DNA from: Argyresthia goedartella
Taxonomy: Eukaryota > Arthropoda > Insecta > Lepidoptera > Argyresthiidae
Length of the DNA stretch: 64,000 bases
Assembly (NCBI GenBank): GCA_949825045.1
Contig: OX463812.1
Location: forward strand, 6,742,661 to 6,806,660
Direction of reading: 5' to 3'
The notes beneath the pieces were generated by a model. That model saw nothing but the letters and a program-made list of their open reading frames with translations. It was not told where the DNA came from and made no database searches. Position 1 is the first letter of the stretch. Each line of letters begins with the position of its first letter. The position numbers and the translations under genes were made by a program. Positions 52,096 through 63,306 of the stretch are shown here, piece after piece.

Positions 52096-53984
52096 ATTGG
52101 AACCACCACAAGCCGCTACTAGCGAGCACATGAAATATCATTGAGTACTCACGTCGTAAAACTACGACGGATATCTATACGATATCCCAAACAAATATTA
52201 TAAATTGTGGTCGACCACTAAAAGAAGTTCCAAGCGCCCATATATACAAAAAATAAATGGTACCATTACACAAAATACAACAACGATCGATCTGGCGCAA
52301 TACACCGCTAACTGATGCGAAATACCGGCTTGCGAGCATATATGCTTTCTCTGTCTAACTTGAAACACTAACTTCCTGAACCAATTTTCCGTTCGACTAT
52401 TGTACGCCTAACGAACTTCTCAACGAACGAGAAATTCAGACTTATCATTCTTAACTTACAAATTTTACAGCTGAATCGGGACATCTCTTTTGGGGTAGGT
52501 AGAATAGACGATCATAGCTACTGATAGCGGTGGCTCGACCTTAGCCTTTAATGCCGTTACAACAGAACCCTTCGGCCGTAAGGCCGACTTGCACTTGAAC
52601 GGTTTTTATTTATAGATGCCGTTGTTACTGGACTCAGATTAGCAGTACAATTAATAAACCATATTTTTTGCAAGCGATTAATTTCAAAATTAATATTTCA
52701 ATCAACGCAATCTTATCACATCTTTACACCTCCTCAAATAGTTGGGTGTAAATGATGGAATCTTCACGTTAATCGTCCCCCACAGTCGAGTGGGGTAGAC
52801 GATAAGGCTGGGAAATGGATTCCTTTAGAATCAAACCCGCTTGGACATCCGGAGCCATTTGTGGATTGAAGACCTCTAATAGAGAAAATTGAGGTGATAT
52901 TGACAGCTGTTAATGATATTTGTATTTATATGAAACGGCTACTTGCATTTTTTGGCCTTAGTTAGTATTTCAGTTAGTAGTATAATAGTGGAATATTTAA
53001 TTATATGCTGTGAATATAACACTATGATGGTGCTAATGATTTTGATTGAATGAAGTTGGTTTTGAAACAGCGATCAAGTCCTAATTAGCTGTTATTCACT
53101 GTACTTCAAGATTTTATTTAGATATCAAGTAAATTTCTTTTTAAATCTTGAATAATATAATAACTTTTTTTTTTTGGATTTTTATTGGATGACGATTACG
53201 GATAAACTGGACGAATTTTCGTTGATGTTTCTTGATTACAAATTTACAAATTGCCTTGAACAATCACGCCATTTTATCCTCAAAAGTTCGCCCAGCAAAA
53301 ACTAGGTTTTTTTCCATAACCACAAGTTCGACAACATTTTTGCTATTCTGCCGACAAATTTGACAACTTATAAACTACCCGTGTACCAAGTTTCATTTTC
53401 CTACGATCAGCCATTTAGATTTTTTTACATCTTAGTTGAATGAAGGTAATTTTTTTCCATATTTTTCTTCATCTTGTAAACTATATAGTATCATCAAATT
53501 TTAATATTTCAAAATAGTGCCACCTAAACATGCAAACTTCAAATTATTTGTTCTTGGAAATTTATAAAATTTAAAGCCTGGCGACACTTTATGTTATGCT
53601 CACGAGTAAATATAAGGAATGCACTTCCATTAGTGGTTTAAGCTTTCTGGATCGTTCCACGAAATTTCCACGTTGCACTCTCCGAAAATTCCTCGCTAAA
53701 GCGGTGGGTCTAAACTTTGCTTATTATTTACAAAATTCGGGGAGTCTTCGTGTGGATTAGTTTTCAGCAAGGCTGACCTCTTCCATGGGATTTATGAAAA
53801 ACTGATTAACAAACAAAACAAACATAAATAAAGAATAAATAAATATTAGAGGAGAAATATACAAATCGAACAAGGCAAGTAAGCTCAATAAGGCTTGTGT
53901 TATGGGGACGAGACGACGATATATTTAATAGAGATAAATATTTATGTAAATAAATAGAAAACATCCAAGACTAAGAAACAAATA
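52096..53984. other. No recognised feature
   Basis: Long AT-rich interval with no persuasive open frame or repeat. TTCGGCCGTAAGGCCGA near 52,571 is a small hairpin. Confidence 0.5.
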
Positions 53985-54068
53985 TGCATTCTCATCACAC
54001 AAATATTTGCCCTCAACGGGATTCGAGCCCAGGACCGTCAGCTTCGTACGCAGGGTCACTGCCCGCTA
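53985..54068 (-). mobile_element. tRNA-like SINE head, SINE-I related (minus)
   Basis: The minus strand reads AGCGGGCAGTGACCCTGCGT, GGGCTCGAATCCCGTTGAGG (B-box region) and CAAATATTTGTGTGATGAGA, the junction seen in SINE-I. The body is missing. Confidence 0.65.
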
Positions 54069-54249
54069 TACAAAACCGGTAGTCGTCAGAGCGTCACGCA
54101 TAGGCGGCTGGAAGAGGCGCAGTTGGACCTAAGTTTAGCCAGTAATTTTATAGTCCAAATTGCGTGACTATATGAAGCATGACGTGACATATATAAAGAT
54201 TTTTCTGATAAGCAAAGAACCTTATACTATACATTCGTTAAATAAAGAA

Positions 54250-54515
54250 TGTTACAGAATGGTGTCGTCATATTTTAAGGGTTTGATAGGGACATCATTC
54301 TGGACATCTTTTACTACTCACCGATTTGATCAGGGCAACTTTATTTTTCATTCCTCCATATGTTTTAGTCCGGGCCGTCAGCTGATTTGTATGGGGAAGT
54401 GAAAAATAAAGTTGATCTGATCAAATCGGTTTCATAGAGAAAGCTGCTCAGAATGATGTCCATAATAACCCCTTAAAATATGACTACACCTTTCCGTTAA
54501 AACCTGTATCTTATA
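54250..54515 (+). repeat. TIR-type repeat (CAGAAAGGTGTAGTCATA family), copy 2
   Basis: CGATTTGATCAGGGCAACTT (about 54,322) and AAGTTGATCTGATCAAATCG (about 54,410) form an inner inverted repeat. GGGACATCATTCTGGACATC at 54,289 and CAGAATGATGTCCATAATAA at 54,449 form an outer pair. The right end reads ATGACTACACCTTTCCGTTA. Non-coding. Confidence 0.65.
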
Positions 54516-54934
54516 TGGCTTTAAATGGTCTTCATTACCTTCGTTTTAAGGATTTCCACCCATCTACCAAACAACATTTTATGTGACAATGTACTATGTC
54601 AAAATGTACTATTTACTGGTATATTTATGGCTAGGGCGTTGAGAAACCCCTGAAGTTGCGTAACGCGTGTTACTTGATGTTAGCGATTTAATGGATTGTC
54701 CCATTTGCTCTTACATTGCAACAACCCCACAAGACGGATGCCAATGTTACTTTGTTTCAAGCCGCCAAGATGGACGTCCCAACAAAACTACAACAGAATA
54801 AAGTTAAATGCTTACCCTAACTTCCACTAAATTTAACCGCAAGTTGACATAAACTTTCATGGGCGAAAGTTAAAGTAACGTTAAAACTAAGACGCGTAGT
54901 AATCTGGAAATTAGGTATTTGAGGATAGCAGTTT
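54516..54934. other. No recognised feature
   Basis: No gene or repeat is recognised. Confidence 0.45.
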
Positions 54935-55012
54935 CAGATCCATTTGTGGCGTAGTGGTCGAGGTTCTGCCACTAAGGCCTGGGTTCGAAACCCGGTTGGT
55001 AAAAGCAAAAAA
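54935..55012 (+). mobile_element. SINE-II-related head
   Basis: CCATTTGTGGCGTAGTGGTC and CTGGGTTCGAAACCCGGTTG are A- and B-box regions of the SINE-II head, shortened in the anticodon region. It ends in AAAAGCAAAAAAAA with no body. Confidence 0.65.
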
Positions 55013-55265
55013 AATGGTCAAGTGTGAGTCGCATTCACACACGATGGGCTCCATACCATCGTATAAGAAAATACGCAAAAAAAAGGAAAAGCTGAGTTTT
55101 TGAAATAGGGTCTTTAGGGTTCCGCAACTGTAGGGTTCTAAACGGGACCCTGTTAAAAAGCCTCCGCTGTGCGTCTGTCCGTCCGTCTGTCACCCGGGCT
55201 CTACCGGATCAACCGGACTAGATAGAGAGCTGAAATCACAGATGGTGTTTTTCTATTGCCGCTAT
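55013..55265 (+). repeat. GGTTCCGTACC-type dispersed repeat, copy 4
   Basis: GGTCAAGTGTGAGTCGCATT, then AGGGTTCCGCAACTGTAGGG, GTCTGTCCGTCCGTCTGTCA and GGGCTCTACCGGATCAACCG: the same modules as 1.6 kb and 18.87 kb combined. Confidence 0.7.
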
Positions 55266-55879
55266 AACAACAAATAATGAAACATACGGGTTTTGTTTTG
55301 TGATAAGTTATTTGACATTATACGATAAAAAATTGCACATTCGAATTATGATAAATAATATTAAGTTTAATAGCATATTTGGTTTTATTTCTGTAAATAA
55401 TTTTCTAAATTTCTTTCCACTTATGATTGTAATGAGCAAAGAGTTTCGTTAACCTGAGTACATAGTTCAATACTTCCAGATTACATACATAAAACTATTT
55501 TTAAATTTTCTGATGTACGGCCACAGAATACTTAATAGTACTAGTACAGCCAGGGCTTCATCATTCGCTCAAGGTCGCGAGTTATATGCCTACTCGCTCG
55601 CGTCCCACCGGGGAACAAATATCACAGGGGTGCCGGCCGCTTGCCTGAGCGCATGACGTACGGAAGAGGGTTCAATTAGTAAAATTCTATTGATTTTCCT
55701 ACACCTTACCCTTGTTTTCCGTTTCAATAATGTCTAAAATTATTAACAAGATTCAGACTATTTTCAACCCTTAAATTTAATAACTGATAATTCGGTCGGG
55801 AAGAAAAGCAATTTAACATTTTATTAAATGAAACCATATTTGATCAGCAATAAAAAATATTTAATAACTTTAGATCTTT
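55266..55879. other. No recognised feature
   Basis: AT-rich with one GC-richer patch at 55,560-55,660. No gene. Confidence 0.45.
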
Positions 55880-56328
55880 TATCTACGCACGTATCATAAA
55901 CCTTCTTTACTGCGTCCAAAAACCACACGTTACGACCATCATAATGATAAACTTCTTAGTAAAAACTCATTTCTTTCTGAATATTGATCATTATGACCAT
56001 AATGTACCAAAATTTGTCAAATTATGACATTTCGAACGCCGACGCCTGCCTGCGTGCCACCCCTAGTTTGTCTGTGAAGTTGGTACTATAGAATAAGTTT
56101 AACAACTGCAAATCAATCAATGCCACAATGCCGGTCGAACATGCGGTTCATGAACACATCAAAGAGAGCTTATGATATGTGTGTAGGTAAACTAGTGTAT
56201 GTAACTGTACATAATTAGGCATTAAAACTCTCGAGTGATATTATCATGAAACTCGCCTTCGGCTCGTTTCATAAACCCACTCTCGAGTGTTAATGCCCTC
56301 CGTTATGTAGCAGTCACATAAACTACTA
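55880..56328 (+). repeat. Fam-1 repeat, copy 8 (subfamily B, full-length)
   Basis: Left end TATCTACGCACGTATCAT, centre TGAATATTGATCATTATGAC, single core, inner inverted end ATGTGTGTAGGTAAAC, complete hairpin with CTCGAG on both arms around CTTCGGCTCG, right end ATAAACTACTA. Confidence 0.88.
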
Positions 56329-57004
56329 TTATTTCACTTTACCATCTGTGCAACCCTAGCGCGTACGCTCAATGATTTAAGCAGACGAACGTCGCGCGGT
56401 TCATATAGCATTCTCACTTGTCAAATGAGTGCTATTTCACTCATTTGAGGAGTGGGAATTTTTGTTTGGAGCATACTCCAAATATTACTATAAAAAATAT
56501 TTAGGCTGTTAATGCCTAGGTACTTTCGCTTTTGAAGGACTATGATGTATCTGTTTCAAAGTAACTACTATCTAATCTGTGGTACGGCCTTGAATGTAGT
56601 CCTACTAGTTTAATATTTTATTATTAAGAACTAAAAAGATATACTCGTACAAAAACTGTCGTTTTAGGTTTTGCCTGTACATTGGTATAGAATTTGTGTG
56701 CTGGTCCGACGTCCTACTCGCACCTGACTGGTTCTATTTCTATATTTGTCCAGAACCACTGTCGGATGTAGTAGCAACAAAAAAACACATTCTGGGAATA
56801 TTTTGAGTCTCTACCACCCGCTGATATATAGACGGGCAGTTAAGGTCTTAGGCCCCATTATTAATAATATACGGTGACATCCTTAGTCAACATCACCATC
56901 CTACTGCTTAGTAAAAGCTTCCTCCTGTAATCGCCACTCAAACCGGTCGATCCAGTGCTACCCAGCGATATCTTACGTAGGGATTATGCAAGATGTAATA
57001 GAAA
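56329..57004. other. No recognised feature
   Basis: Unassigned. CAAATGAGTGCTATTTCACTCATTTG near 56,421 is a short inverted pair. Confidence 0.45.
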
Positions 57005-57215
57005 GCTGTAGTGTAGAATATTTTGAGGGGTAGGGGCATCATTCTGAACAACTTTCATTACGAATACGATTTGATCAGATCAACTTTAATTTTTCACTTC
57101 TTCATACATTTTGGCCCGGGCGGAGCTGATTTCATTTTGAAACTTGTTTGGAATGATGTCCCTAATAGCCCACAACAATATGACTACACCTTTCTGTAAC
57201 ACCCTTTTTACTCTT
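57005..57215 (+). repeat. TIR-type repeat (CAGAAAGGTGTAGTCATA family), copy 3
   Basis: GGGGCATCATTCTGAACAAC and ACGATTTGATCAGATCAACT on the left, GGAATGATGTCCCTAATAGC on the right, and the right terminus TATGACTACACCTTTCTGTA then ACACCC, complementary to the left terminus of copy 1 at 12.86 kb. Confidence 0.65.
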
Positions 57216-57517
57216 TGGCAATAGGGTTCTGTTTGGCACCCTTCGGGTACGGAAACCTAGAAAACTTATAAAACTTCAGACAGCACTGCGAACACATTCG
57301 CGCTCAGAGGAGATTGCCTCATTCATTATTCGAGGGTTCTTACAATCAAGTGTGGACAGTCGGTAAGAAAAAGCTAGAACTACTGTCATTTGCCCCCAGA
57401 TGGCGCGACCTCAGAACATCTAGAAATGGAGACGCCATCCATCCATCCGCTTATCTCGTATCGCTTAACTAAAGTATATATTGTATTTGAATTGCGTTAC
57501 CTTTATTACGAGGAAGC
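57216..57517. other. GGTTCCGTACC fragment (minus) and unassigned sequence
   Basis: GGCACCCTTCGGGTACGGAA at about 57,235 is the complement of the GGTTCC family start. The rest is unassigned. Confidence 0.5.
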
Positions 57518-57640
57518 TTTAACGATCTCTGTGGCGTTGCGGTTTGAGGCTCAGCCTCCCATGTGTGAGTGGTGAGAGTGAAGAGAGAGAGAGAGAAGTG
57601 AGAGGTCCCGGCTTCGAATCCTGGCTGGGGAGGACGAAAG
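57518..57640 (+). mobile_element. SINE-II head with a GA microsatellite inside
   Basis: CGATCTCTGTGGCGTTGCGG starts the tRNA-like head, and GAGGTCCCGGCTTCGAATCC holds the B box. Between them, where other copies have CCATGCGAGAGGTC, there is a GTGAGAGTGAAGAGAGAGAG expansion of about 35 bp. No body follows. Confidence 0.7.
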
Positions 57641-57754
57641 ATGTTTTACAGGAAAGCAGCTGGCAAAGACATTTACAAAATGTTGAAAAAGCTGAACACA
57701 AAACAGCACCAAGACATTAGCAAAATAACAAAAAGCTGAACACAAACAAAGCAC

Positions 57755-58375
57755 AAGAATATGGAATAAAAGCTTACAATATCAAAGGGATAGGAGATAA
57801 AATAGCCAGTTTCATTGCAAATCTAATCAACTCCAGTGTAGCGACAAATGATTACCCAAAAGAGCTGAAAATTGGGCTTGTAAAACCTACTCATAAGGGA
57901 GGAAACAAAAAAGACTTATACTTTTGTTATAAAATACACTCCTTCTATCATACCCATGAAATCAGTGTCAAAAAACAATACGGTATTCAACCTAAGAAGA
58001 GCATGACACTGCTTCTACCTAGATGTACAGACAATGTAAATAACTACATATCTAGTTGAGAAAAAATCACGTACAGTTGGTATTCATCGATTAAAGTAAG
58101 GCTTTCGATACCTTAAGACACGATACTCTGTGTGCGAGGTCCGTAACTAAATTGGTGCCGTGACTATCTAAAAAAATGTACGTACAGAGTAAAAATGGGT
58201 GGTGTGCTTAGAAGGAGATACAAGTGATGATAGAAACAGCGCAAGGATTAGTACTAGGCCCCCTGCACTACCTGACCAACGTTATCGACCTCATCAATGT
58301 TATAAAGGTCTGCGAAGCATACCAATATGCTAATGATACATATCTGATATACACAGACAAAGACGTAAAGAAGTG
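57755..58375 (+). pseudogene. Decayed LINE reverse transcriptase
   Basis: Across frames one reads IASFIANLINSSVATNDYPK and ELKIGLVKPTHKGG (finger region), then AQGLVLGPLHYL (RT motif) and YQYANDTYLIYTDKD, in which the second Asp of the usual Y-A-D-D is replaced by Asn. Many stops and frameshifts are present. It is a CR1/Jockey-group fragment, older than LINE-D. Confidence 0.7.
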
Positions 58376-58544
58376 GGAAGTTATAATAACATAATAATAT
58401 AAATAAATAATAGCCGTGTAGTGAAGGCAGAACAGAATACAAATTGTCATCACCCCTTCTCTTCCCGCGGGTATCGGAAGAGGCGACAAAGGGAATATAC
58501 CTAGCCGAGAGCGGGCAGCATCGTCTTATGTAAACAACTACCTG

Positions 58545-58665
58545 GGGAAAACCTGGGGATTTCGTTATCTTTACCCCAGCCGGAGATCGAACCTGGGACC
58601 TCTCGCATGGTAAGCAGAGCCATAACCATAGCGCCACAGAGGTCGTCGTATATCGCCACATACAC
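58545..58665 (-). mobile_element. SINE-II head (minus)
   Basis: The minus strand reads ACGACCTCTGTGGCGCTATG, GCTTACCATGCGAGAGGTCC and CAGGTTCGATCTCCGGCTGG, then GGTAAAGATAACGAAATCCC in place of the usual poly(A) and body. Confidence 0.75.
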
Positions 58666-58670
58666 GTATA

Positions 58671-58815
58671 CGGCCTTACTAATAAAGAAGTTATTCCCGA
58701 TTTAACTTATACAGTGTTTTGTCTTGCTTTGACATTTGACATTTACTCGACGGATGAAAAGAACAAAATACTGTATAAGTTAAACCGTGAATAACTTGTT
58801 TTATTAGTAAGGCCG
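58671..58815. mobile_element. Palindromic MITE with about 50-bp TIRs
   Basis: CGGCCTTACTAATAAAGAAG, continuing to TTAACTTATACAGTGTTTTG, on the left is complementary, with a few mismatches, to CAAAATACTGTATAAGTTAA...TTATTAGTAAGGCCG on the right. The total is 145 bp with only about 45 bp between the arms. The flanks TATA (left) and ATAA (right) allow a 2-3 bp target duplication. Confidence 0.8.
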
Positions 58816-59345
58816 ATAATGTTTAATATTCCACCAGGACTCAGACTAGGGGCCCATAGCTAGCATGAAACAAAGTCGCCGCCCTCATGGAATTGAAACG
58901 TCGGCGTTTGACCGAGCTAAAACATAAAAATACCTGTGAGTGTGTCCCTGCGATGACGACCTACTTTCAAGTCAAGGTGCCAGGCAAATCACAATTCTTT
59001 GATTTAAGGAATCATCCTGCGTCACCCTTGCCAACAGCCAATGGACACACGCTGTTCTACTTAATTCTAATAAAAGCTTTTTTTTTCGTCGAGAGGTTTT
59101 CTCGATTTTCCCCTTTTTGGGGGGGTCGTTGCTGCTTCTCCCGATGTCGCCGTCCATTTTGTTGTCATACGAGATGGCAGCAGTTGAGTCCAGCAATCGC
59201 GGCCCCCCTTCCTCTTTCGTCTCCATTCTTTCAAGTCCTGAAACAAGGAATGGATGAACTTGAACTTGATCAGACTGTTGCCTTGATGCCGTGCGCAAGC
59301 CGACAAAAATTCTAGACACGAAACGAGAAAATAGCTTTATAAACT
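58816..59345. other. Unassigned; overlapping open frames in a mixed-GC patch
   Basis: Open frames on both strands at 58,887-59,319 overlap one another, show no recognised domain and are partly driven by low-complexity runs (T9, G7). A host exon cannot be excluded, but nothing supports it. Confidence 0.35.
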
Positions 59346-59891
59346 TAAAATATACTATACCATTATCTTACAGCCGCCTGTTTACTAAAAATCAAAGAAC
59401 TATTTTCAAAACATACCAAGTTTGGACTCCTCGAAGTAAGAGACGGATTAGTAAATAGCATCTATACAGACCATGAGAGTGAGTGAAATAGACTATAACT
59501 ATTTTCGTGAAAAGTCAGTAAATTGTATTTTAAATCGCAAAATGTAGTTTACAAAGTTATTAGTGCGGCTACTTTACTACTTGATTTTTATTGAATCTAA
59601 GTATTTCAGATTCAATCAAAATCAATAGTAAAGTAAAAATATACTATACCATTAACTTACAGCCGCCTGTTTTCTAAAAATCAAAGAAATATTTTCAAAA
59701 CATACCAAGTTTGGACTCCTCGAAGTAGGAGACGGATTTGTAAACAGGATCGGTACAGACCATGAGAGTGAGTGAAATAGACTATAACTATTTTCGTGAA
59801 AAGTCAATAGATTGTATTTTAAATCGCAAAATGTAGTTTACAAAGTTATATATGCGGCTACTTTACTACTTGATTTTGATTGAATCTAAAA
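59346..59891. repeat. Direct duplication (2 x about 250 bp) with a hairpin spacer
   Basis: ATACTATACCATTATCTTAC at 59,351 and ATACTATACCATTAACTTAC at 59,641 start two copies 290 bp apart, about 95% alike by eye. The end of copy 1 (TACTTTACTACTTGATTTTT, ATTGAATCT) is followed by its own inverted form (AGATTCAATCAAAATCAATA, GTAAAGTA) before copy 2 begins. Confidence 0.85.
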
Positions 59892-60716
59892 TACTTACCT
59901 ATAAATTTGTTCACAGTCCCCCCTGTTAGCGAGGTCTACTGCCCTCAGGAACACTACTGTTTATTTTATGTAGTTACTATCCTCCGTTTCTTACCTACAA
60001 CTAATTCAAGTGCGGCTCTCAAACATGCGTGTGGCACAGAGACTAGTGTGGGGTCAGAAGCAATATATGTCATGTTATGTGAAGTCAGCTCCATTACTTA
60101 GTACTCCGAGGCCACGCCGCATCTGTGTGGACGGCGCCCAAGGGCGTTGTTACTCGTAATAGAGTCAATCCGATGAAACAAGTTAAGCATATGGCTGAGA
60201 ACAGTTGCCTTGTGCTACCCGGACCTTTTTAGAAACATAGAAAAATGTATTCTTTGTTACTCCGGCCTGAACGCTTAACAATCGATACAAAATTTAACGG
60301 CCACTCAAAGTCATTTTAAAAACGCCCCTTCGTAGTATATCTGTTTTTAACTGAAACGCAGTGTTTTTTAGATCTTTTGGCCCAATAAAAAGACATCGTC
60401 TAGAAAACTAGGATACCTACTATGTGTGAAATAGGTAACCCTAATTCTAGAGTAAGAAGTGACTTCATTTTAAGATTTTTTTTTGTCAAATAATTAATAA
60501 TAGGTAATAATTAAGGGTTCTTACATTTTTGTATGGAGACTGGCATTGTTTGAAAAAATACTCTATCACTGGCCGCAAAAACCCTGATTTTTTGATGATG
60601 TTTCATTGTTTGATAAAAATCTCATTAAGTCTGTCACATAATAACGAAAATGATAAAAGGTCACTGTTAATGCGCCTGAGACGCCTGAAGGAACAGAAGG
60701 GGCGCGGGTCGATTGC
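59892..60716. other. Unassigned; SINE-II tail scrap
   Basis: AGTGTGGGGTCAGAAGCAAT at about 60,045 is the last part of a SINE-II body. No gene is seen. Confidence 0.45.
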
Positions 60717-60868
60717 GAACCCCACCGGTCACTTACTTAAAAGATGGAGAAGGGACTGTGTACAACTTACCACTAAAATGTTGTTTTCTAATTGAACGCA
60801 GTCTATTGAAGCTCACCAAGTCTTTACAAATAACCTCCGGCTGCAATGCACCATATTGAGCAGAAACA
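60717..60868 (+). repeat. Left LTR (3' part) of the second BEL/Pao element
   Basis: From about CCACCGGTC to GAGCAGAAACA, with TTGAAGCTCACCAAGTCTTT in the middle. It is followed two bases later by the PBS-like site. The LTR start upstream of 60,717 was not located. Confidence 0.6.
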
Positions 60869-60870
60869 TA

Positions 60871-60888
60871 TGGTGACCCCGACATGAT
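60871..60888 (+). promoter_or_regulatory. Primer-binding-site-like sequence
   Basis: TGGTGACCCCGACATGAT begins with the TGG complement of a tRNA CCA end, directly after the LTR. A TGGTGACCCCGACGTGA-like site is typical of insect BEL/Pao elements. The tRNA is not named here. Confidence 0.6.
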
Positions 60889-61649
60889 CAAAAGAAGAAG
60901 GAAGAAAATCATCGGCGCCCCTCCATTCAGCGCAGTTAGCGGATGGAAGACAAAAGAAAATCGTGTTTCGTGTTCTATCGCCGAACGCCGCAGCTCGCAC
61001 GAGGCAGCTGGAAACAAAGACTGGCCAACTGGGAATCCGGATTTGGCCGGTCGTGAGGGAAGTGGCTCCAATTTAGTATAAATTTAACTAAGTTAATCGC
61101 ATTTCTAGCTTGCGCAAGTGCTAACATTGGCATCTAATTGGGCGGACAGTGTTCTAAGCTTCAAATAACTAAATTTGAAGCAAGATCTTCGTCACAATCT
61201 GCTTTGATACGATTGCACCAAAGTGGTACGTAAATTTTGCCATTTTTCTTTCATTTACACTGTTGTCGCTACTGTAGTTTTTGCAAATTGAGGCTAAGAA
61301 AAGTCGACAAAAAGTGAATCACTTTGCAATGCTTACAGCATAGGTACAATAGCTTTCTATTTCCAATTAAATTTTTCAAATTTTCAATTTAGAGGTTTCC
61401 TAGATATCTAAGACGGCTAGGCTATAAATTCATATTATATTCCAAATAAATAAATCTAATTGAGTTAAAAAATAACTGAATTCCCATACTAATTAAAAAA
61501 ACACCAATAACTGCAGATAGATATTCATTTACATACCTACATAGATAGGTAGCAAACTTGCATTGACATCTTCTAATTTTACTTATTTGGACATTAGTAA
61601 AGACACTCCACCGGGAGCTCCAAAGATACAACAATAAAAAAAACTCGTA

Positions 61650-63122
61650 AACAACTATCTAAAACCATTGAATAGCTTGGCACCGTTTAATAATGTGTCA
61701 TATAAATCATTGCGTTACATGATTGATCATATTACAAAGAATCCGCGCGCTCTCAACTCCTTAGAGGAGCCTACAGAGCACTGAGAGACACTAGTAATCC
61801 TTCAATGTCTGCAAAGCTGGATCCGATCACAGGTCCTAAATGGGAGGAGCAAAAGGGCACGTTAGATATGCGCGTTTCTCTTGAAGACTTTTACTCTTTC
61901 TTCCGCAATTGTGCCGATGTTCTGGCGACGATACAATTCTCTAGGGCGGATAACGCGAAGGGTGACTGACATCAAAGTCATCGAAACAAATCCCCTGTAA
62001 ATACTAATAATCAGGCTAGGTCGTTTGTAGCTACGTCTGCACAAAACAAGTCTGTTCAATATATCGTGGTCTACGATTTGTGTAAACAGGGTCACCGCCA
62101 TGATTGCACTACATTCAAGGCGATGAGTCCTGAAGAAATGTTGCAAGAAGTTCATAGAATGAAGTTTTGTGAGAAATGCTTTTGAACCACTAATCATCAC
62201 AGGCTCTCAAATTGTCGGCGTGGTATGAGTTCCATCTGTAAACTAAAACACAATACATTAGTCTACAATGAACAATCAATCAAAAAAGCCGATATCACAC
62301 ACATTCATTAAAATGAATCGAAAAGACAAAATGATAATTACGACTCAAATGATCACTTATCTGCACCAGTGTCTCGATCAGCAACGCTACCTGGGTAGAA
62401 GTGCGTCCGTCAAAGTTATAAACCCAGACAACCATATTAGTTAATTTGCGCGGGCGTTGCTTGATAGCGGTAGTCAATCTTCATTCGTCACTGAAATCCT
62501 GAAACAAAGATAACACATTAAAAAATCAAATTCCAAAACTACCGCTTTTCCTGGTATCAACAACTCTAAGCACATAATATCTGAAAGTTGCAAGTTGCTT
62601 ATCAAATCGAGAGTCAATTCATTTGATATGTAAGTGTCATGCCTTGTGATACCACATATAACGGGAAGTTTACCGTCCAAAGAAATAAACACAAAGGTAA
62701 TAAATCTGCCGGCTCACATCCAATTAGCAGACCCGCACTACTTCCCTTCTACACACGGACGTCTTTTGGGGTGTAGTTGACGCATCACAAATCAAATTAG
62801 GACAAAATCAACATACGCTCAAACAATCCAAATTTGGCTGGTTAATATCAGGCGCGGTGGATGAAAGCACTCAAAGATCTAAGCAAATAATATGTTACTT
62901 TTGCAAGGTACAAAAGATTCTCTGGCTAAGTTCTGGGAGATTGAAGAGTTGCCTTCAGCTAGGAAACTACTGTCTAATGATGAAGAGATCTGTGAACAAC
63001 ACTTTAATAAAAATTCCTCGCGGCTACCGGATGGTAGATTCTCTAAAGGAGTCCCCAGAGGTGGCTCTCGGTGATTCATATTACATTGCGAAAAAGCGTT
63101 TCCTCAACTTAAAAGCCCGCCG
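61650..63122 (+). pseudogene. BEL/Pao gag and protease remnant
   Basis: Across several frames one sees a gag part with SLEEPTEH (61.76 kb), zinc-knuckle pieces DLCKQGHRHDC and KFCEKC (62.07-62.18 kb) with a stop directly after, a protease motif LLDSGSQSSF (about 62.46 kb) and, at 62.93-63.07 kb, LAKFWEIEELPSARKL with CEQHFNKNSSRLPDGRFS, the region between protease and RT. At least five stops or frame changes separate these. The sequence jumps to the right LTR at about 63,120, before any RT catalytic motif. Confidence 0.75.
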
Positions 63123-63251
63123 GTCCCGCTTATAAGATGGAGCACGGACTGTGTACAACTTAACACTAAAATATTGTTTTTTAATTGAATACAGCCTATT
63201 GAAGCTCACCAAGTCTTGTACAAATAACCTCCGGTAGCATAAAGCGGAAAC
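63119..63251 (+). repeat. Right LTR (3' part) of the second BEL/Pao element
   Basis: TGGAGCACGGACTGTGTACA, TTGAAGCTCACCAAGTCTTG and AGCGGAAACA follow the order of the left copy. It ends at the same base and is then followed by different sequence. Confidence 0.6.
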
Positions 63252-63306
63252 ATATGACAATCCACACCACATACATTCACTATGTACAATGCCATAAATA
63301 ATTTTA

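Larger units (their letters stand above)
60717..63251 (+). mobile_element. Second BEL/Pao element, decayed and internally deleted
   Basis: A direct repeat of about 130-150 bp (AGATGGAGAAGGGACTGTGT... at 60,739 and AGATGGAGCACGGACTGTGT... at 63,136) flanks a PBS-like site, gag and protease remnants. I interpret the repeats as the 3' parts of the two LTRs. RT, RNase H and integrase are missing between 63.1 kb and the right LTR. It has many stops and frameshifts and is much older than the 25.7-34.2 kb element. Confidence 0.7.

Noticed and set aside
58887..59319. Host gene exon from overlapping open frames
   Set aside because: Three overlapping frames on two strands are open, with homopolymer-driven residues; no splice signals or domain can be supported.
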